A DNA stretch of 64,000 nt from Vitrella brassicaformis (Eukaryota > Sar > Vitrellaceae). The stretch is from contig CDMY01000484.1 of NCBI GenBank assembly GCA_001179505.1, forward strand, positions 1 to 64,000. Reading direction: 5' to 3'. The translations under genes were made by a program, and so were the position numbers. Under the pieces are notes generated by a model, which saw only the letters and a program-made list of their open reading frames with translations, was not told the DNA's origin and did no database searches. This document shows, piece by piece, positions 46,801 to 55,449 of the stretch (within the stretch, counting starts at the first letter, position 1; the number at the start of each line of letters is the position of its first letter).

Positions 46801-47530
46801 TCATTCCTGCATCGGCACAGCTCCGTCTTCGCCGTCGTTGTTGTTGTTGGCGAGCGGGTTGTTGGTGTTGATGTAGTATTCCGCCCTCAGTTGTTGCATC
46901 GTCTTGTTCTCGCAAAGCTTTTTGACGGCGTTTCGTGCACAGATGGTCTGCAACTTCTGAGACACACAGCAGAGGGACACCAACACACGCATCTCTCTAT
47001 CTGTCTGTTCTCTCTCTGTCTAATACATACACACCTGGATGAGTTTGATTCTGGTGCAATTGAGGCAGATGAAGTTGTGCTCCGTCATTGCCTGTGCCTG
47101 TGTCGCCACTTTGAACACCAAGTGGACCACGTCATTATACTTGTAGTGCTTGTAGTTGTCGGCACTCCCGTGGTATTTGCACACCCGTGTGTGACAGCTC
47201 ACGCACACCTTACAGCGAGGGCTTGCTGTCTTCTCCTGGCATCCAGGGATGGAGCAGGCCAAGCCCTTGGCTGTTTTGATGCCAGTAGGTCTTCTCTTCT
47301 TGTTGCTGTTGCTGTTGGTGTTCTCACTCCCTTCTGGTGGCTGTTTGCGGGGCACCTCCTTCACACACCCCTCAATAATCTCCTCCACCTCTTCCTGCCA
47401 GCGGGAGTGCGGGAAGGGGCTGGCATTGCGGTCAATGGCTTCGCTGTGGTAGAGGGGGTGTATGATGACGGCGTGCAAACCCATAACTAGGACAAAGAAG
47501 GGGAGGGGGGTGTCTTTCGTCCAGGTCATT
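46801..47530 (-). CDS. Unrecognised Cys-rich protein, two exons
   Basis: From ATG 47530 the frame reads MTWTKDTPLPFFVLVMGLH, a Lys/Arg-rich segment ending KKRRPTG, then a cysteine cluster (C-x4-C, then CKVCVSCHTRVCKYHG) and a late CLNC pair. The donor GTGTGTATG after KLIQ at about 47.03 kb and acceptor TCTCAG at about 46.96 kb join it to KLQTICARNAVKKLCENK and an Asn-rich tail ending at 46801. The cysteines look like a zinc-binding module of the kind found at the end of some DDE transposases (piggyBac for example), but no catalytic domain is seen, so this is only a possibility. The frame is open further upstream to about 47.78 kb, through tRNA-like sequence, which I do not count as coding. 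Confidence 0.45.
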
Positions 47531-47721
47531 GTGACGTCAAACAAGGGAAGGAAACGGGAAGGCGGGTGGAAAGAACAACAAAGGCGGGAACCGTTGAGCA
47601 AGAGAGAGGGCGTGGCGGAACCACAAACGAGAATAGATACGCAAAAGCAGAAGATATCCGTCACGGCGATTAAATGATGCCTTGCTTGCTTGTCCAGATC
47701 TAGCGAACCCCCGCATTTACC

Positions 47722-47800
47722 ATGGCCACTATACCTCAGGTGGTCGGGTGCCTTATTGGAATCCACATGTCGTGAGTTCAACCCCTGTCGGGGATGGATA
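47722..47800 (+). repeat. tRNA-like SINE head
   Basis: TATACCTCAGGTGGTCGGGT resembles a tRNA A box, and GTGAGTTCAACCCC a B box about 40 nt later, the normal spacing for an internal RNA polymerase III promoter. The stems do not form a full cloverleaf. It is likely the head of a tRNA-derived SINE; the tandem repeat that follows could be its body. Confidence 0.45.
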
Positions 47801-47828
47801 CACGGAAATTTACACAGGACGGTTAAAC

Positions 47829-48045
47829 TGCTAACGGACAGTCTCTAAAAGAGAGACTGGACGGGGTTTAGTGCTAACGGCCGTGTAACGCAGGGATGTG
47901 GAGAGATAGGGCAAGCCTGTTAACGGACAGTGGAAAAGGGGACGGGGCTTGAAGGACAATGGAATGTGGAGGGATAGGGCAAACTTATTAACGGACAGTG
48001 GAAAACTGGACGGGGCTTGAAGAAAATGGAATGAATGGTGGAATG
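47829..48045 (+). repeat. Three tandem units of about 60-90 bp at the host/element border
   Basis: Each unit carries TAACGGACAGT, GGACGGGG(C/T)TT and (in the first two) TGTGGAGRGATAGGGCAA. Units start at about 47829, 47919 and 47987; the first has an extra internal segment with TCTCTAAAAGAGA. The composition is host-like; AT-rich sequence starts just after, at about 48.1 kb. Confidence 0.75.
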
Positions 48046-48282
48046 GGTGGAAAAATGGAAGGGCAAGGAGGAGGGGAGAGGGAAAGAAAAAGATGGAGTA
48101 TGACAAATCGTATATATTCTACTTTCAATATTCTATGAATTAAAAAGTCATACCAATATAGATGTTTAATAATTTGATTCAACAATTGAAAAAAAATAAA
48201 AATACAAATAATGATAATAGTAATGATGGAAAAATACTTTACCAGTTTTATTTAAAGCGTCTGAAAAATGCGAAAATAAAAG

Positions 48283-48323
48283 ATGCGGAGCAGGTGGCTC
48301 GGCGGATAGAGCGTGCAGTCAAT
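48283..48323 (+). pseudogene. tRNA 5'-half-like fragment inside the element border
   Basis: GCGGAGCAGGTGGCTCGGCGG followed by ATAGAGCGTGCAG looks like a tRNA acceptor strand, D-arm and start of an anticodon stem, but the sequence turns into A/T repeats without a T-arm. It is a GC-rich island in AT-rich DNA. It may be captured host sequence or the broken insertion target. Confidence 0.4.
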
Positions 48324-48341
48324 ACAAAAATGAAATGAAAA

Positions 48342-48382
48342 TAATTATATATAAATTAATAATTATATATAAATTAATAAAT
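48342..48382 (+). promoter_or_regulatory. AT-rich tandem repeat with TATATA upstream of the ATPase
   Basis: Two copies of a 21-bp unit, AATTATATATAAATTAAT plus AATA-like linker, end just before ATG 48386. The TATATA in each matches the motif found before most genes of the element. Confidence 0.55.
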
Positions 48383-48385
48383 GAG

Positions 48386-49048
48386 ATGCACGAAAAAATA
48401 CGGAACTGCCGAGAGCTATTCAATAAGATCGCTAACGAGAAGAAGTGCTGGATACTGTTAATTACGGGAAGAATTAATACGGGAAAGACCCTGATTGCAC
48501 TATCATTATATCGGTATCTGCGGGATAGGAATAAGTTTGATGATGAGCTTATAGTGACGGTGCAACCTGAATTGTGGTTAAAGAATGGCGTGAAGCGTCA
48601 TAAGGTTTTGACCAAAGTAACAGAAGAGCAAATCAAGGCGTTAGCGGAACATCAAGAGAAGACAAAGAAGCGAAGACGAGTGCTTTTAATACTTGACGAT
48701 AGTATTGCTACGATGGACGACACGAGAAGTAAAGAATTTGAGAGATTACTTACTATTGTTAGACATATGAATGTCAGTATTGTTCAGATAAGTCAGTCTG
48801 TAAAAAGAGTATCAACATTAATAAGAAGCATTTATGATTTTGCATTTTTATAACGCCAATGTGGCCATGGTAGTCTGGCAATTCTTCACGAAGAGATATT
48901 CAATGATGGCAAAAAAAAATCAGAATTTTATAAGTATTTTGATAATGCAACAAATAATTATTGTTTTGTTTCAGTAAATGCACGTAGTCCAAACACAGAA
49001 ATAAAGGAGAATTACTGTGATTATAAATCGTTTGGGATTATAGAATAA
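48386..49048 (+). pseudogene. FtsK/HerA-type (A32-like) packaging ATPase with in-frame TAA
   Basis: In viruses of this class this ATPase pumps DNA into the capsid. The preferred start is ATG 48386 (MHEKIRNCRELF); an upstream in-frame ATG at 48335 lies in AT repeats. Walker A is LITGRINTGKT and Walker B is RRVLLILDDSIATMDD; SIVQISQSVKRV is a plausible sensor region. A TAA at 48851-48853 stops the frame, but the same frame goes on for 64 codons (CGHGSLAILHEEIF ... KSFGIIE) to a TAA at 49046-49048, and this stretch looks like the natural C-terminus. So the gene is one substitution away from a full-length frame of about 220 codons. It converges on the next gene with one base between them. Confidence 0.75.
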
Positions 49049-49049
49049 A

Positions 49050-50006
49050 TTAACGTGGGACTTGTAGTAGCGGTTGTATGTTATCTCCTATTCTTGGCCC
49101 TCTTGTCGTTCTGTGTGTCGTTGGTGGCTGATAGGCTGGTGCAGGAGGGTTCCATTCAGGTGGAATATTAAGCGGTGGCTCTGGTGCAGGAGGTGGTATT
49201 TGTCTTGGTCCTGTTTCAGGTTCTGGTTCATAATTGGGTGGAAAATTAGTTGGTGGTTCGGGTGCTGGTTCGGGTAATGCAGGAGGTGGCGGTTCAATTG
49301 GTTCAGGTTGCGGTTCAAAAGGCGGTTCTTCTAATGGTTCAGGCAAACCTCCATCAGCGGGAGGAAGTTGAGGTGGAGGAGGAGGTGGTGGTGGTTGCTG
49401 TGGAGGTGGAATATAGCGATGATTAATTAATTGATCTTGTATTTCATCAGTATCCGCAACTTTAAGAACCTCTTGAACAGATAAATCAACATTAGCATTC
49501 TTACCCAAGAATTTTTCAAAAAATGATTTAATGGTTGGATTATTTAAATCTGATGAATAAACATTAAAGCCATTATCTCTACTATTTAATGCACCTTTAA
49601 GTATATCATTTCTTTTAAGTATATTCATGAAAGCATCAAGTTTGTTTTCTTTATTAAGTTCATTCACATTAACAAGCAAAGCACGATTATCTTTAAAATT
49701 ATAGAAGGTATCTTTATCCCAAGTAAATCCTTTTTTCTTGTCAATGGGAGGGAAAGTAAATAGCATTTGTCCTTCTTCTAGTTCAGGTGGTATGTCAGTA
49801 ACTTTGTGTAGACTAAATAAAGGTGCTTTTGTTTTTGGTAATAAATTTTCAGCCTGTGATTTAAGATAATCTAGGCCAGCATCATAATTTTCTCGCTCTT
49901 CATCATTCATTCCCCAGTACAAATCGTGTAGTTCTTTTAATTGTGTTGAATTATTAGTCATGTTATAAATGGTTTGAAAAAGTGTATCCTCAGTAAAAGC
50001 ACTCAT
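49050..50006 (-). CDS. Proline-rich structural-type protein of the element
   Basis: 318 codons. The N-terminal 200 residues are an ordinary hydrophilic domain (MSAFTEDTLFQTIYNM, later LDYLKSQAENLLPK) with no family I recognise. The C-terminal 115 or so residues are Pro-rich, beginning IPPPQQPPPPPPPPQLPP and continuing with PEPxP repeats, ending QPLLQVPR. Pro-rich tails are common in virion accessory proteins, but no function can be assigned. It is preceded by TATATATTTATC and stops one base from the ATPase end. Confidence 0.75.
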   Translation of the reverse strand: MSAFTEDTLFQTIYNMTNNSTQLKELHDLYWGMNDEERENYDAGLDYLKSQAENLLPKTKAPLFSLHKVTDIPPELEEGQMLFTFPPIDKKKGFTWDKDTFYNFKDNRALLVNVNELNKENKLDAFMNILKRNDILKGALNSRDNGFNVYSSDLNNPTIKSFFEKFLGKNANVDLSVQEVLKVADTDEIQDQLINHRYIPPPQQPPPPPPPPQLPPADGGLPEPLEEPPFEPQPEPIEPPPPALPEPAPEPPTNFPPNYEPEPETGPRQIPPPAPEPPLNIPPEWNPPAPAYQPPTTHRTTRGPRIGDNIQPLLQVPR

Positions 50007-50040
50007 ATTCTATATATTTATCTCTTTATTTTTTTTTTGC

Positions 50041-50607
50041 CTACTGTCGCTGGTTTATCAGAGCTTGACCAAGACGCAAGTTCGGGTCATTATAAGTTTG
50101 TCTCTGTGTCTGCATGGCTAATTGACTTAATTTATCAGGCAGTAGTTCGTTATACATTTTAAGTTCAGCAGAGGCGATAGGGTTAATAACAGCCTGTGCC
50201 ATAGATACAGCTTCACTTTCAGTATATCCAAGTCTCATAAATTTAGTAATGTAGTATATTTTGACACTTTTAATGTATGACCGAATACGGATAAGTTCAT
50301 TGAGTTTATTAGTTAAATAACCTTGTGGTTGAGTAACAGAACGAATATAATTGGTCAACCGAATAATTTGTTTGTCAATATTCCCACTGTCATTAACAAT
50401 GGGTTGAGCGTGATAATCAGCATTTGCATGACCCAATCCTTGCATAATATTATACAACTCACTATCTTGAATTCCATGAGGTTCAATTGTGCTGTCTCTG
50501 GTTGCTCTTGCTGTCTGACCCTGACGCACTACTGGACGTAATTGACTTACTGCATTGACAAGACCCTGAGGATTAATTTGAGTTGCTGCTGGTAGTGCTG
50601 CTGCCAT
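50041..50607 (-). CDS. Hypothetical protein of the element (188 codons)
   Basis: MAAALPAATQINPQGLVNAV start, mixed helical sequence with SELYNIMQGLGHANADYHAQ and a Gln-rich C-terminus (LAMQTQRQTYNDPNLRLGQA). No recognised domain. It lies between the Pro-rich protein and the capsid gene on the same strand and has TATATATA just upstream, so it is expressed like its neighbours and may be a virion component. Confidence 0.75.
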   Translation of the reverse strand: MAAALPAATQINPQGLVNAVSQLRPVVRQGQTARATRDSTIEPHGIQDSELYNIMQGLGHANADYHAQPIVNDSGNIDKQIIRLTNYIRSVTQPQGYLTNKLNELIRIRSYIKSVKIYYITKFMRLGYTESEAVSMAQAVINPIASAELKMYNELLPDKLSQLAMQTQRQTYNDPNLRLGQALINQRQ

Positions 50608-50673
50608 CTCTACTTAATTAAGTTGTATATATATTTTTATAAAAAAAATAATTAATTGTATTCAGTTTAATAT

Positions 50674-51927
50674 TCACTGCAAAATAGTTAATTGACCTGA
50701 CGAAGGGACGCATTGAAGTAGTTGGTAACTATAATTTACAATATGAATTGTGTAATCTTCTGCTGTTGGAGAGTCAAACGATACCGATATTCTCTCATTC
50801 CCAGTCAATTTTTTGTAGCCAAAGCTAGATCCTGACAAAAGTGCTATTGGTGCCCGAGTTGAGAAAGAAAAGAAATAAGTATTCGGATTTTCAAGAAACG
50901 AGCTATTTCGTAGGTATTTATCAAAGTATTCATATGCCATGACACTTCTCTTAAATGCACTGTTGACTTCACTGGCATATGATATGATATTACCTGAACT
51001 ATCTTTTAGAACAAAACTTTTAATTGCTACATTATTATCAATTATATCATCACCAGTAGGTGAAGGTTTAGTAATGTAAAATAGAATAAATGCAGAACAT
51101 GAAGTAAAGTTAATGTATTTATCCAGCCAATCAGTGGTTCCAATAGGAATGTGCATCTGGGCTCGCTCTGGAAGCAGAATACGGTAATGCTTGATATTGC
51201 GATTGGCAAGGATTGCGGACTTAATTGACTTGTTAAAGTCTTGGAAAAAACACCAGAGACGGCAGGATTCAATACCTCCGCCAGTTGGAGACGTCCCGTC
51301 ATAAACAAAACTATCATCAAGGCTTCGGAACTTAACAACAATACGCAATTTTCCTTTTAGGAACATAAGGGGAAGGTCAGTGTTAAAGAAGACGCTACGA
51401 AGTGGAAGGTAATATGTCAGTCTACTGTTCGTGTTATCGTCTGCTCTCTCCACTGCTGTCCCCATTCCAGCGAATGTATTAATTGTATCCAATGCTTCCG
51501 AAGCATGTGATAAAGCGATCGCCCAGTATAAATCTTCCCCATGAAAAACCTTTAACATATGAGTTCCATTGCCACTAAAAATTGTGACTTGGTCAATAAA
51601 AAGAGGTACTTTATTGTAATACAATCCATTAGCAGTGCCTCCTGTCTGTGAGAGTTGCGACAGTTTTATCTCAAAATAAGCATTCAAAAGCATATAACTT
51701 TCCTCAATTTCCCATACAGCAGTATTGGAAAAATCGGGAGTTCCCGATGTCTTTTCATACACCCTAAATTCTCCCTTATTCCACTGACTATTTGCCGAAA
51801 TATTAGACTTTGCCAGATTGAAGACTAGACCGCTTTTTGATTTCTGCGGAAGATGACGAAATTTATTAAGGGTTGCATCAACATTTTCGGGCATATTCAA
51901 ACTTTTCTGAACAGCAGATTTAGACAT
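50674..51927 (-). CDS. Major capsid protein, double jelly-roll type
   Basis: 417 codons, normal for compact double-jelly-roll capsid proteins of polinton-like viruses. The N-terminus (MSKSAVQKSLNMPENVDATL) is polar. The two beta-rich halves include WEIEESYMLLNAYFEIKL, VPLFIDQVTIFSGNG, then LPLRSVFFNTDLPLMFLKGK followed by LRIVVKF, a strand pair typical of these proteins. The second half ends NERISVSFDSPTAEDYTIHI and NYSYQLLQ. The frame is intact, the only large structural gene here without a lesion. TATATATA at 51961-51968 lies about 34 nt upstream of the start. Assignment rests on strand pattern, length and neighbours. Confidence 0.8.
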   Translation of the reverse strand: MSKSAVQKSLNMPENVDATLNKFRHLPQKSKSGLVFNLAKSNISANSQWNKGEFRVYEKTSGTPDFSNTAVWEIEESYMLLNAYFEIKLSQLSQTGGTANGLYYNKVPLFIDQVTIFSGNGTHMLKVFHGEDLYWAIALSHASEALDTINTFAGMGTAVERADDNTNSRLTYYLPLRSVFFNTDLPLMFLKGKLRIVVKFRSLDDSFVYDGTSPTGGGIESCRLWCFFQDFNKSIKSAILANRNIKHYRILLPERAQMHIPIGTTDWLDKYINFTSCSAFILFYITKPSPTGDDIIDNNVAIKSFVLKDSSGNIISYASEVNSAFKRSVMAYEYFDKYLRNSSFLENPNTYFFSFSTRAPIALLSGSSFGYKKLTGNERISVSFDSPTAEDYTIHIVNYSYQLLQCVPSSGQLTILQ

Positions 51928-51960
51928 ATTGATTTTGGTTTCTCAATATCCGAACGAGGA

Positions 51961-51968
51961 TATATATA
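51961..51968 (-). promoter_or_regulatory. TATATATA motif upstream of the capsid gene
   Basis: TATATATA followed (plus-strand view) by AAAAAATAATAT, about 34 nt before the capsid ATG. The same motif precedes nearly every gene of the element at a similar or shorter distance. Confidence 0.5.
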
Positions 51969-51998
51969 AAAAATAATATAAAAATAATTAATTAATTA

Positions 51999-52487
51999 TC
52001 ACTCAACGGGTGGAACTTCGGGTGCCATCGCTCCCTCTTCAAGTTTTTTTGCTATTTGTTCGCTAATCATATCACCAGCATAATGTGCCACAAAATACAC
52101 CACAACAAGTGAATAATCAGGATCTTTACTAAACAAAAGCTCATTTGCCATTCGTGCGACTACACCCCGTAAAGCACCTACCATTGCTTTATTTTCAAGT
52201 TTCAGATTTAGAAATATCGGGCTCATAAGTAAATCATTTACAACATCTGAATAAGTTGATAGAAGACTGCTTAACCCTTCGTGGACATCTGCTGATAATC
52301 TGAAACCAGCAATATATTTATCTGCTCTTCGCTTTTTATACGGGTTTATTTTACTCAATGACCAGACCAGTGATGAAGTGACCAGACTTTTCATATTCGC
52401 CTTTACAAAAGTTGTTGCAAAATTTGTGTATGAACTTAAAAAATCAAAAGAAGACCCACCTGTTGCTTCTTCTTCTAATGTTGTCAT
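51999..52487 (-). CDS. Hypothetical protein of the element (162 codons)
   Basis: MTTLEEEATGGSSFDFLSSY start; a basic patch NPYKKRRADKY in the middle; a helical C-half (VGALRGVVARMANELLF, VVYFVAHYAGDMISEQIAKK) ending PEVPPVE. No domain recognised. Upstream GTATATAAAA motif is 8-15 nt from the start. Confidence 0.7.
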   Translation of the reverse strand: MTTLEEEATGGSSFDFLSSYTNFATTFVKANMKSLVTSSLVWSLSKINPYKKRRADKYIAGFRLSADVHEGLSSLLSTYSDVVNDLLMSPIFLNLKLENKAMVGALRGVVARMANELLFSKDPDYSLVVVYFVAHYAGDMISEQIAKKLEEGAMAPEVPPVE

Positions 52488-52529
52488 TACAATTGTATAT
52501 AAAATAAAAGAAAAAGATAATTATTTAAT

Positions 52530-52802
52530 TTATGTTATAGTTCTCACACTCTCAAAAATTCCCCACAATCTGATAGTTAATGCGATTCCTACCACAGATA
52601 ATAATACAATTGTAATATACGATAAAAATAACCTGCTTCCATCTCCTTTTCTGGTCTGACTTGGATGAAGTTTCGGAGCGGATTTACTTAACATATTACT
52701 TGTCGTTGCATCTATCGCTTCATAAATTATCTCGTAAATCTGATCCAATACTGGAAGTAAAACTTCTTGTGTGATAAACGACCCGATGCCAAGTGAGGAC
52801 AT
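52530..52802 (-). CDS. Small membrane protein of the element (90 codons)
   Basis: MSSLGIGSFITQEVLLPVLD amphipathic start, a basic SQTRKGDGSR segment, then one clear membrane helix (LFLSYITIVLLSVVGIALTI). Unrecognised. Small single-span proteins like this are common in polinton-like viruses and may sit in an internal membrane or help exit. Confidence 0.7.
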   Translation of the reverse strand: MSSLGIGSFITQEVLLPVLDQIYEIIYEAIDATTSNMLSKSAPKLHPSQTRKGDGSRLFLSYITIVLLSVVGIALTIRLWGIFESVRTIT

Positions 52803-52839
52803 AATATGATTATATTATATGATGAAAAATATTAATTTA

Positions 52840-53643
52840 TTATCCCGCAGTTATACTATACAATTTATAAAGTCTAAAAGCAAGACCTAAACCGAGAATT
52901 GAAGCATAATATCCGACAACCATAAGATAAAGATTTACAAAAGGATCCTTATTATACTCTGGATCGTAATATTGTTTAATACCTGAATATTTACTTAAAC
53001 CCATCATTTTATCAATAAGATGATAGTATAAATGATATGTAAAATCTAAATAATCATACAATAAGTAAAATATTGTAAATAATCCTTTGTTTTTACTGCC
53101 TGACCAGTCAAAGTCTGGTGTGTCATCATCATCAAAAGGGTTATTGTTTTCATAATCAAAATCATCCCCATATTTAGGTATATCGGTCGCATCTCCTTCT
53201 TCTGTCTCATCCCATACTAATTTTCCGTCATCATTACGTATTATTTTTTCTCGTGGTAATGTAGAAAAATCAAAACCATCTACATGAGCATCAGGTGAAT
53301 TTCCAGTTGCCCCTTGAAATTCATTACGCCATTTTTGCGAAACATCAGGAGGGGCGTGTGTATCTACTTTTCTCACCACATCTTTCCATAGTCGTTCGTT
53401 TTCTGCCTTACCGAATTCAAAATTCTCAAAACGCCATATTACGTAATCAGTTCTTGCCATTGGAGGAGCGTAATTAACGTAATCCCAGATAGATATACCA
53501 AGTGCTTCATGACCTTTCATATATTGCTGTTGTCTTGGTGAACTTGTTGGTTCAGAATGAGTCGCCATTAAGGCAATCCAGTTCCAATTTGACCATCTTG
53601 ATCTTATATCTTGTGATGTTTCTGGACTTTCCCACGATGACAT
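52840..53643 (-). CDS. Hypothetical membrane-associated protein of the element (267 codons)
   Basis: The N-terminal two-thirds are soluble and Trp/Asp-rich (SRWSNWNWIALMATHSEP; FDYENNNPFDDDDTPDFDW). The C-terminal third has two hydrophobic segments (LFTIFYLLYDYLDFTYHLYY; NLYLMVVGYYASILGLGLAF). No family recognised. It lies between a small membrane protein and the fibre gene on the same strand. Confidence 0.7.
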   Translation of the reverse strand: MSSWESPETSQDIRSRWSNWNWIALMATHSEPTSSPRQQQYMKGHEALGISIWDYVNYAPPMARTDYVIWRFENFEFGKAENERLWKDVVRKVDTHAPPDVSQKWRNEFQGATGNSPDAHVDGFDFSTLPREKIIRNDDGKLVWDETEEGDATDIPKYGDDFDYENNNPFDDDDTPDFDWSGSKNKGLFTIFYLLYDYLDFTYHLYYHLIDKMMGLSKYSGIKQYYDPEYNKDPFVNLYLMVVGYYASILGLGLAFRLYKLYSITAG

Positions 53644-53656
53644 TATTATATACTAC

Positions 53657-55440
53657 TTAAAATTCTTTACTTCGTGTTGCTGTCTCTTCAAATGTAATAT
53701 GACCATATACTGCTTTTTTTAACTCGTCTATCTGTGCCTGTTGCTGTTGGACACATTTTATTAAAAATGGTATAAGCGACATATATGATATACTTTTGCT
53801 TCCTTCTTCTCCATGCACTATGTCAGGTATTATTTTTTCTACCTCCTGTGCGATTAAACCATACTGCTTTTTTTCGTTAGGATGTTCCCGTAAATCATAT
53901 GAAACAGGGTTTAAGTTAAACATTTTGTTGTAAATTAATAAGGGTTCAATGTTTGTTTTTAAACTTATATCGCTATGAGTTTGATAAGATTCTGCTTGCA
54001 CTTTTCTATTAACCATTAAATGAGTGCCTCCCGCACCACCAGATAAATTAGCATCTGCGTGCTGATTTTCATAACCAATTAAGCACCTAAATAAATCACT
54101 TTCCCATCTACACCTCATATGGAGACCTCTGGTGACCGCATCATCAGTATAACTACATGCTAAACTTATACAATATGCTGTGCCTATTCGCCTACCTGCC
54201 ATATGTCCAATGGATACATTCGCTCTTGAACCAGCATACGCACCTTGTCCTATTGCTATGCAGTCCTGACTTTCTGATTGTGCACTTCGTCTTATTGCTA
54301 TATCCTCCCAAAAACCATACGTACTTGCTGGTGTTTTATTGGTTGCTCCTAAACCAATTGCTATTTGTTCGGTATTTTTCTGGACAAAACCCGATGTATC
54401 AGGGATAGATACATTTGAGTTTAATACATCGCTTATTGCTGTGTTATGTAAGTAAAGTTGTTTGCTGGATGGATTACACACACATAATCTATCAGTAGTT
54501 CCTGACCCAGAAGAAACCCCGAATATAACGCTATTAAAAGTTTTTTGTGCCGTAATAGTCTGTGTCGTGTTTGTCGTCATCATGTTGCTAATATTCACAT
54601 TGGAATTCAGGCAGTCCGAGATTTTATAATTAGACCTCAATAAACTTAAATTATCAGTGCTATAAGCATATAAATACCTATTCGCATCAGCATAACCAGA
54701 AGAATTTAACCTTAATTGTAAATTACTAAATGTTTTCTGTCCTGTAATATTCTGTGTCGTATCTGTTGTTGCCATATTACTGATATTCACATTCTAATTT
54801 AGGCAGTCAGCGATTGTATGAGTGTATTTTAATATTCTACCATCACTGCTGGAAATACCAGCGATAGGGTGTGCAGTTGAATTTGTAGAATAAGCATTAG
54901 TCATAAATAAGTCTTGTGAAGACCAATTAACCCGACCACTAAATGTCTTCTGCCCCGTTATGGTCTCCGTGCCAGCGAGACTACAATAATCACCCAAGTC
55001 AATCGCATCCACATTGCCTTTCAATATTTCCCAGTCATTAATACTTTTATTTGATGGAATAAGACGATTGTTATTGTCAAAGACACAAAAATGGTTAGTA
55101 GGTTGTGGATTTTGTGGAGCATTTACAATTATATGCTCAAAAGTCTTTTCTCCTGTAATAGTCTGCGGATCTGCAAGATGCATAAAGTCTCCAATTTTGT
55201 AGCTATTAATCGCTAATTGTCCGACTCCATTTAGTGAAAATAGATTATCAGTTTCGGCAGATGAATTAATACGATAATTTACAAAAGAAATTGATGAATT
55301 GTTAAATGTTAAATCACTAAAAGATTATATCTTGTTCTCCTTGTTTTTTTTGATAAAAGTGGTGCTGTGTAAATCCTCACCGAGAGAAGAACCACCTGAA
55401 ACGAATTGCTTACCCCACAGAGACGAAATGGTTGATACAC
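53657..55440 (-). pseudogene. Fibre-like protein with QTITGxKTF repeats and C-terminal S74 chaperone domain, broken by stops
   Basis: The intact C-terminal frame (53657-54790) ends in an intramolecular chaperone/peptidase S74-type domain: SDISLKTNIEPLLIYN, then LREHPNEKKQYGLIAQEVEK and a coiled-coil tail. Such domains trimerise phage and viral fibres and then cut themselves off. Upstream, TAG at 54796-54794 replaces the Ser codon seen at the matching place of the next repeat (DCLN-stop-NVNISNM against DCLNSNVNISNM). The same frame continues to 55183 and beyond. A further TAA at 55327-55325 separates it from a possible N-terminus (QFVSGGSSLGEDLHSTTF). Four repeats share a (T/Q)xTITGxKTF-like motif at DPQTITGEKTF, TETITGQKTF, TQNITGQKTF and TQTITAQKTF. 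No ATG is visible at the 5' end. Likely a receptor-binding fibre; the host target is unknown. Confidence 0.7.
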
Positions 55441-55449
55441 TATATTATA

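Noticed and set aside
46801-47530. piggyBac transposase
   Set aside because: Only a Cys-rich end is suggestive; no DDD catalytic domain, terminal repeats or TTAA sites were seen, so it is left unnamed.
49074-49318. Trp/Arg-rich plus-strand open frame opposite the Pro-rich gene
   Set aside because: It is the antisense shadow of the proline-rich repeats.
48386-55440. In-frame TAA and TAG codons read as sense (alternative genetic code)
   Set aside because: Neighbouring genes of the same element end normally with TAA, TAG and TGA, and the host genes also use standard stops, so reassignment does not fit.
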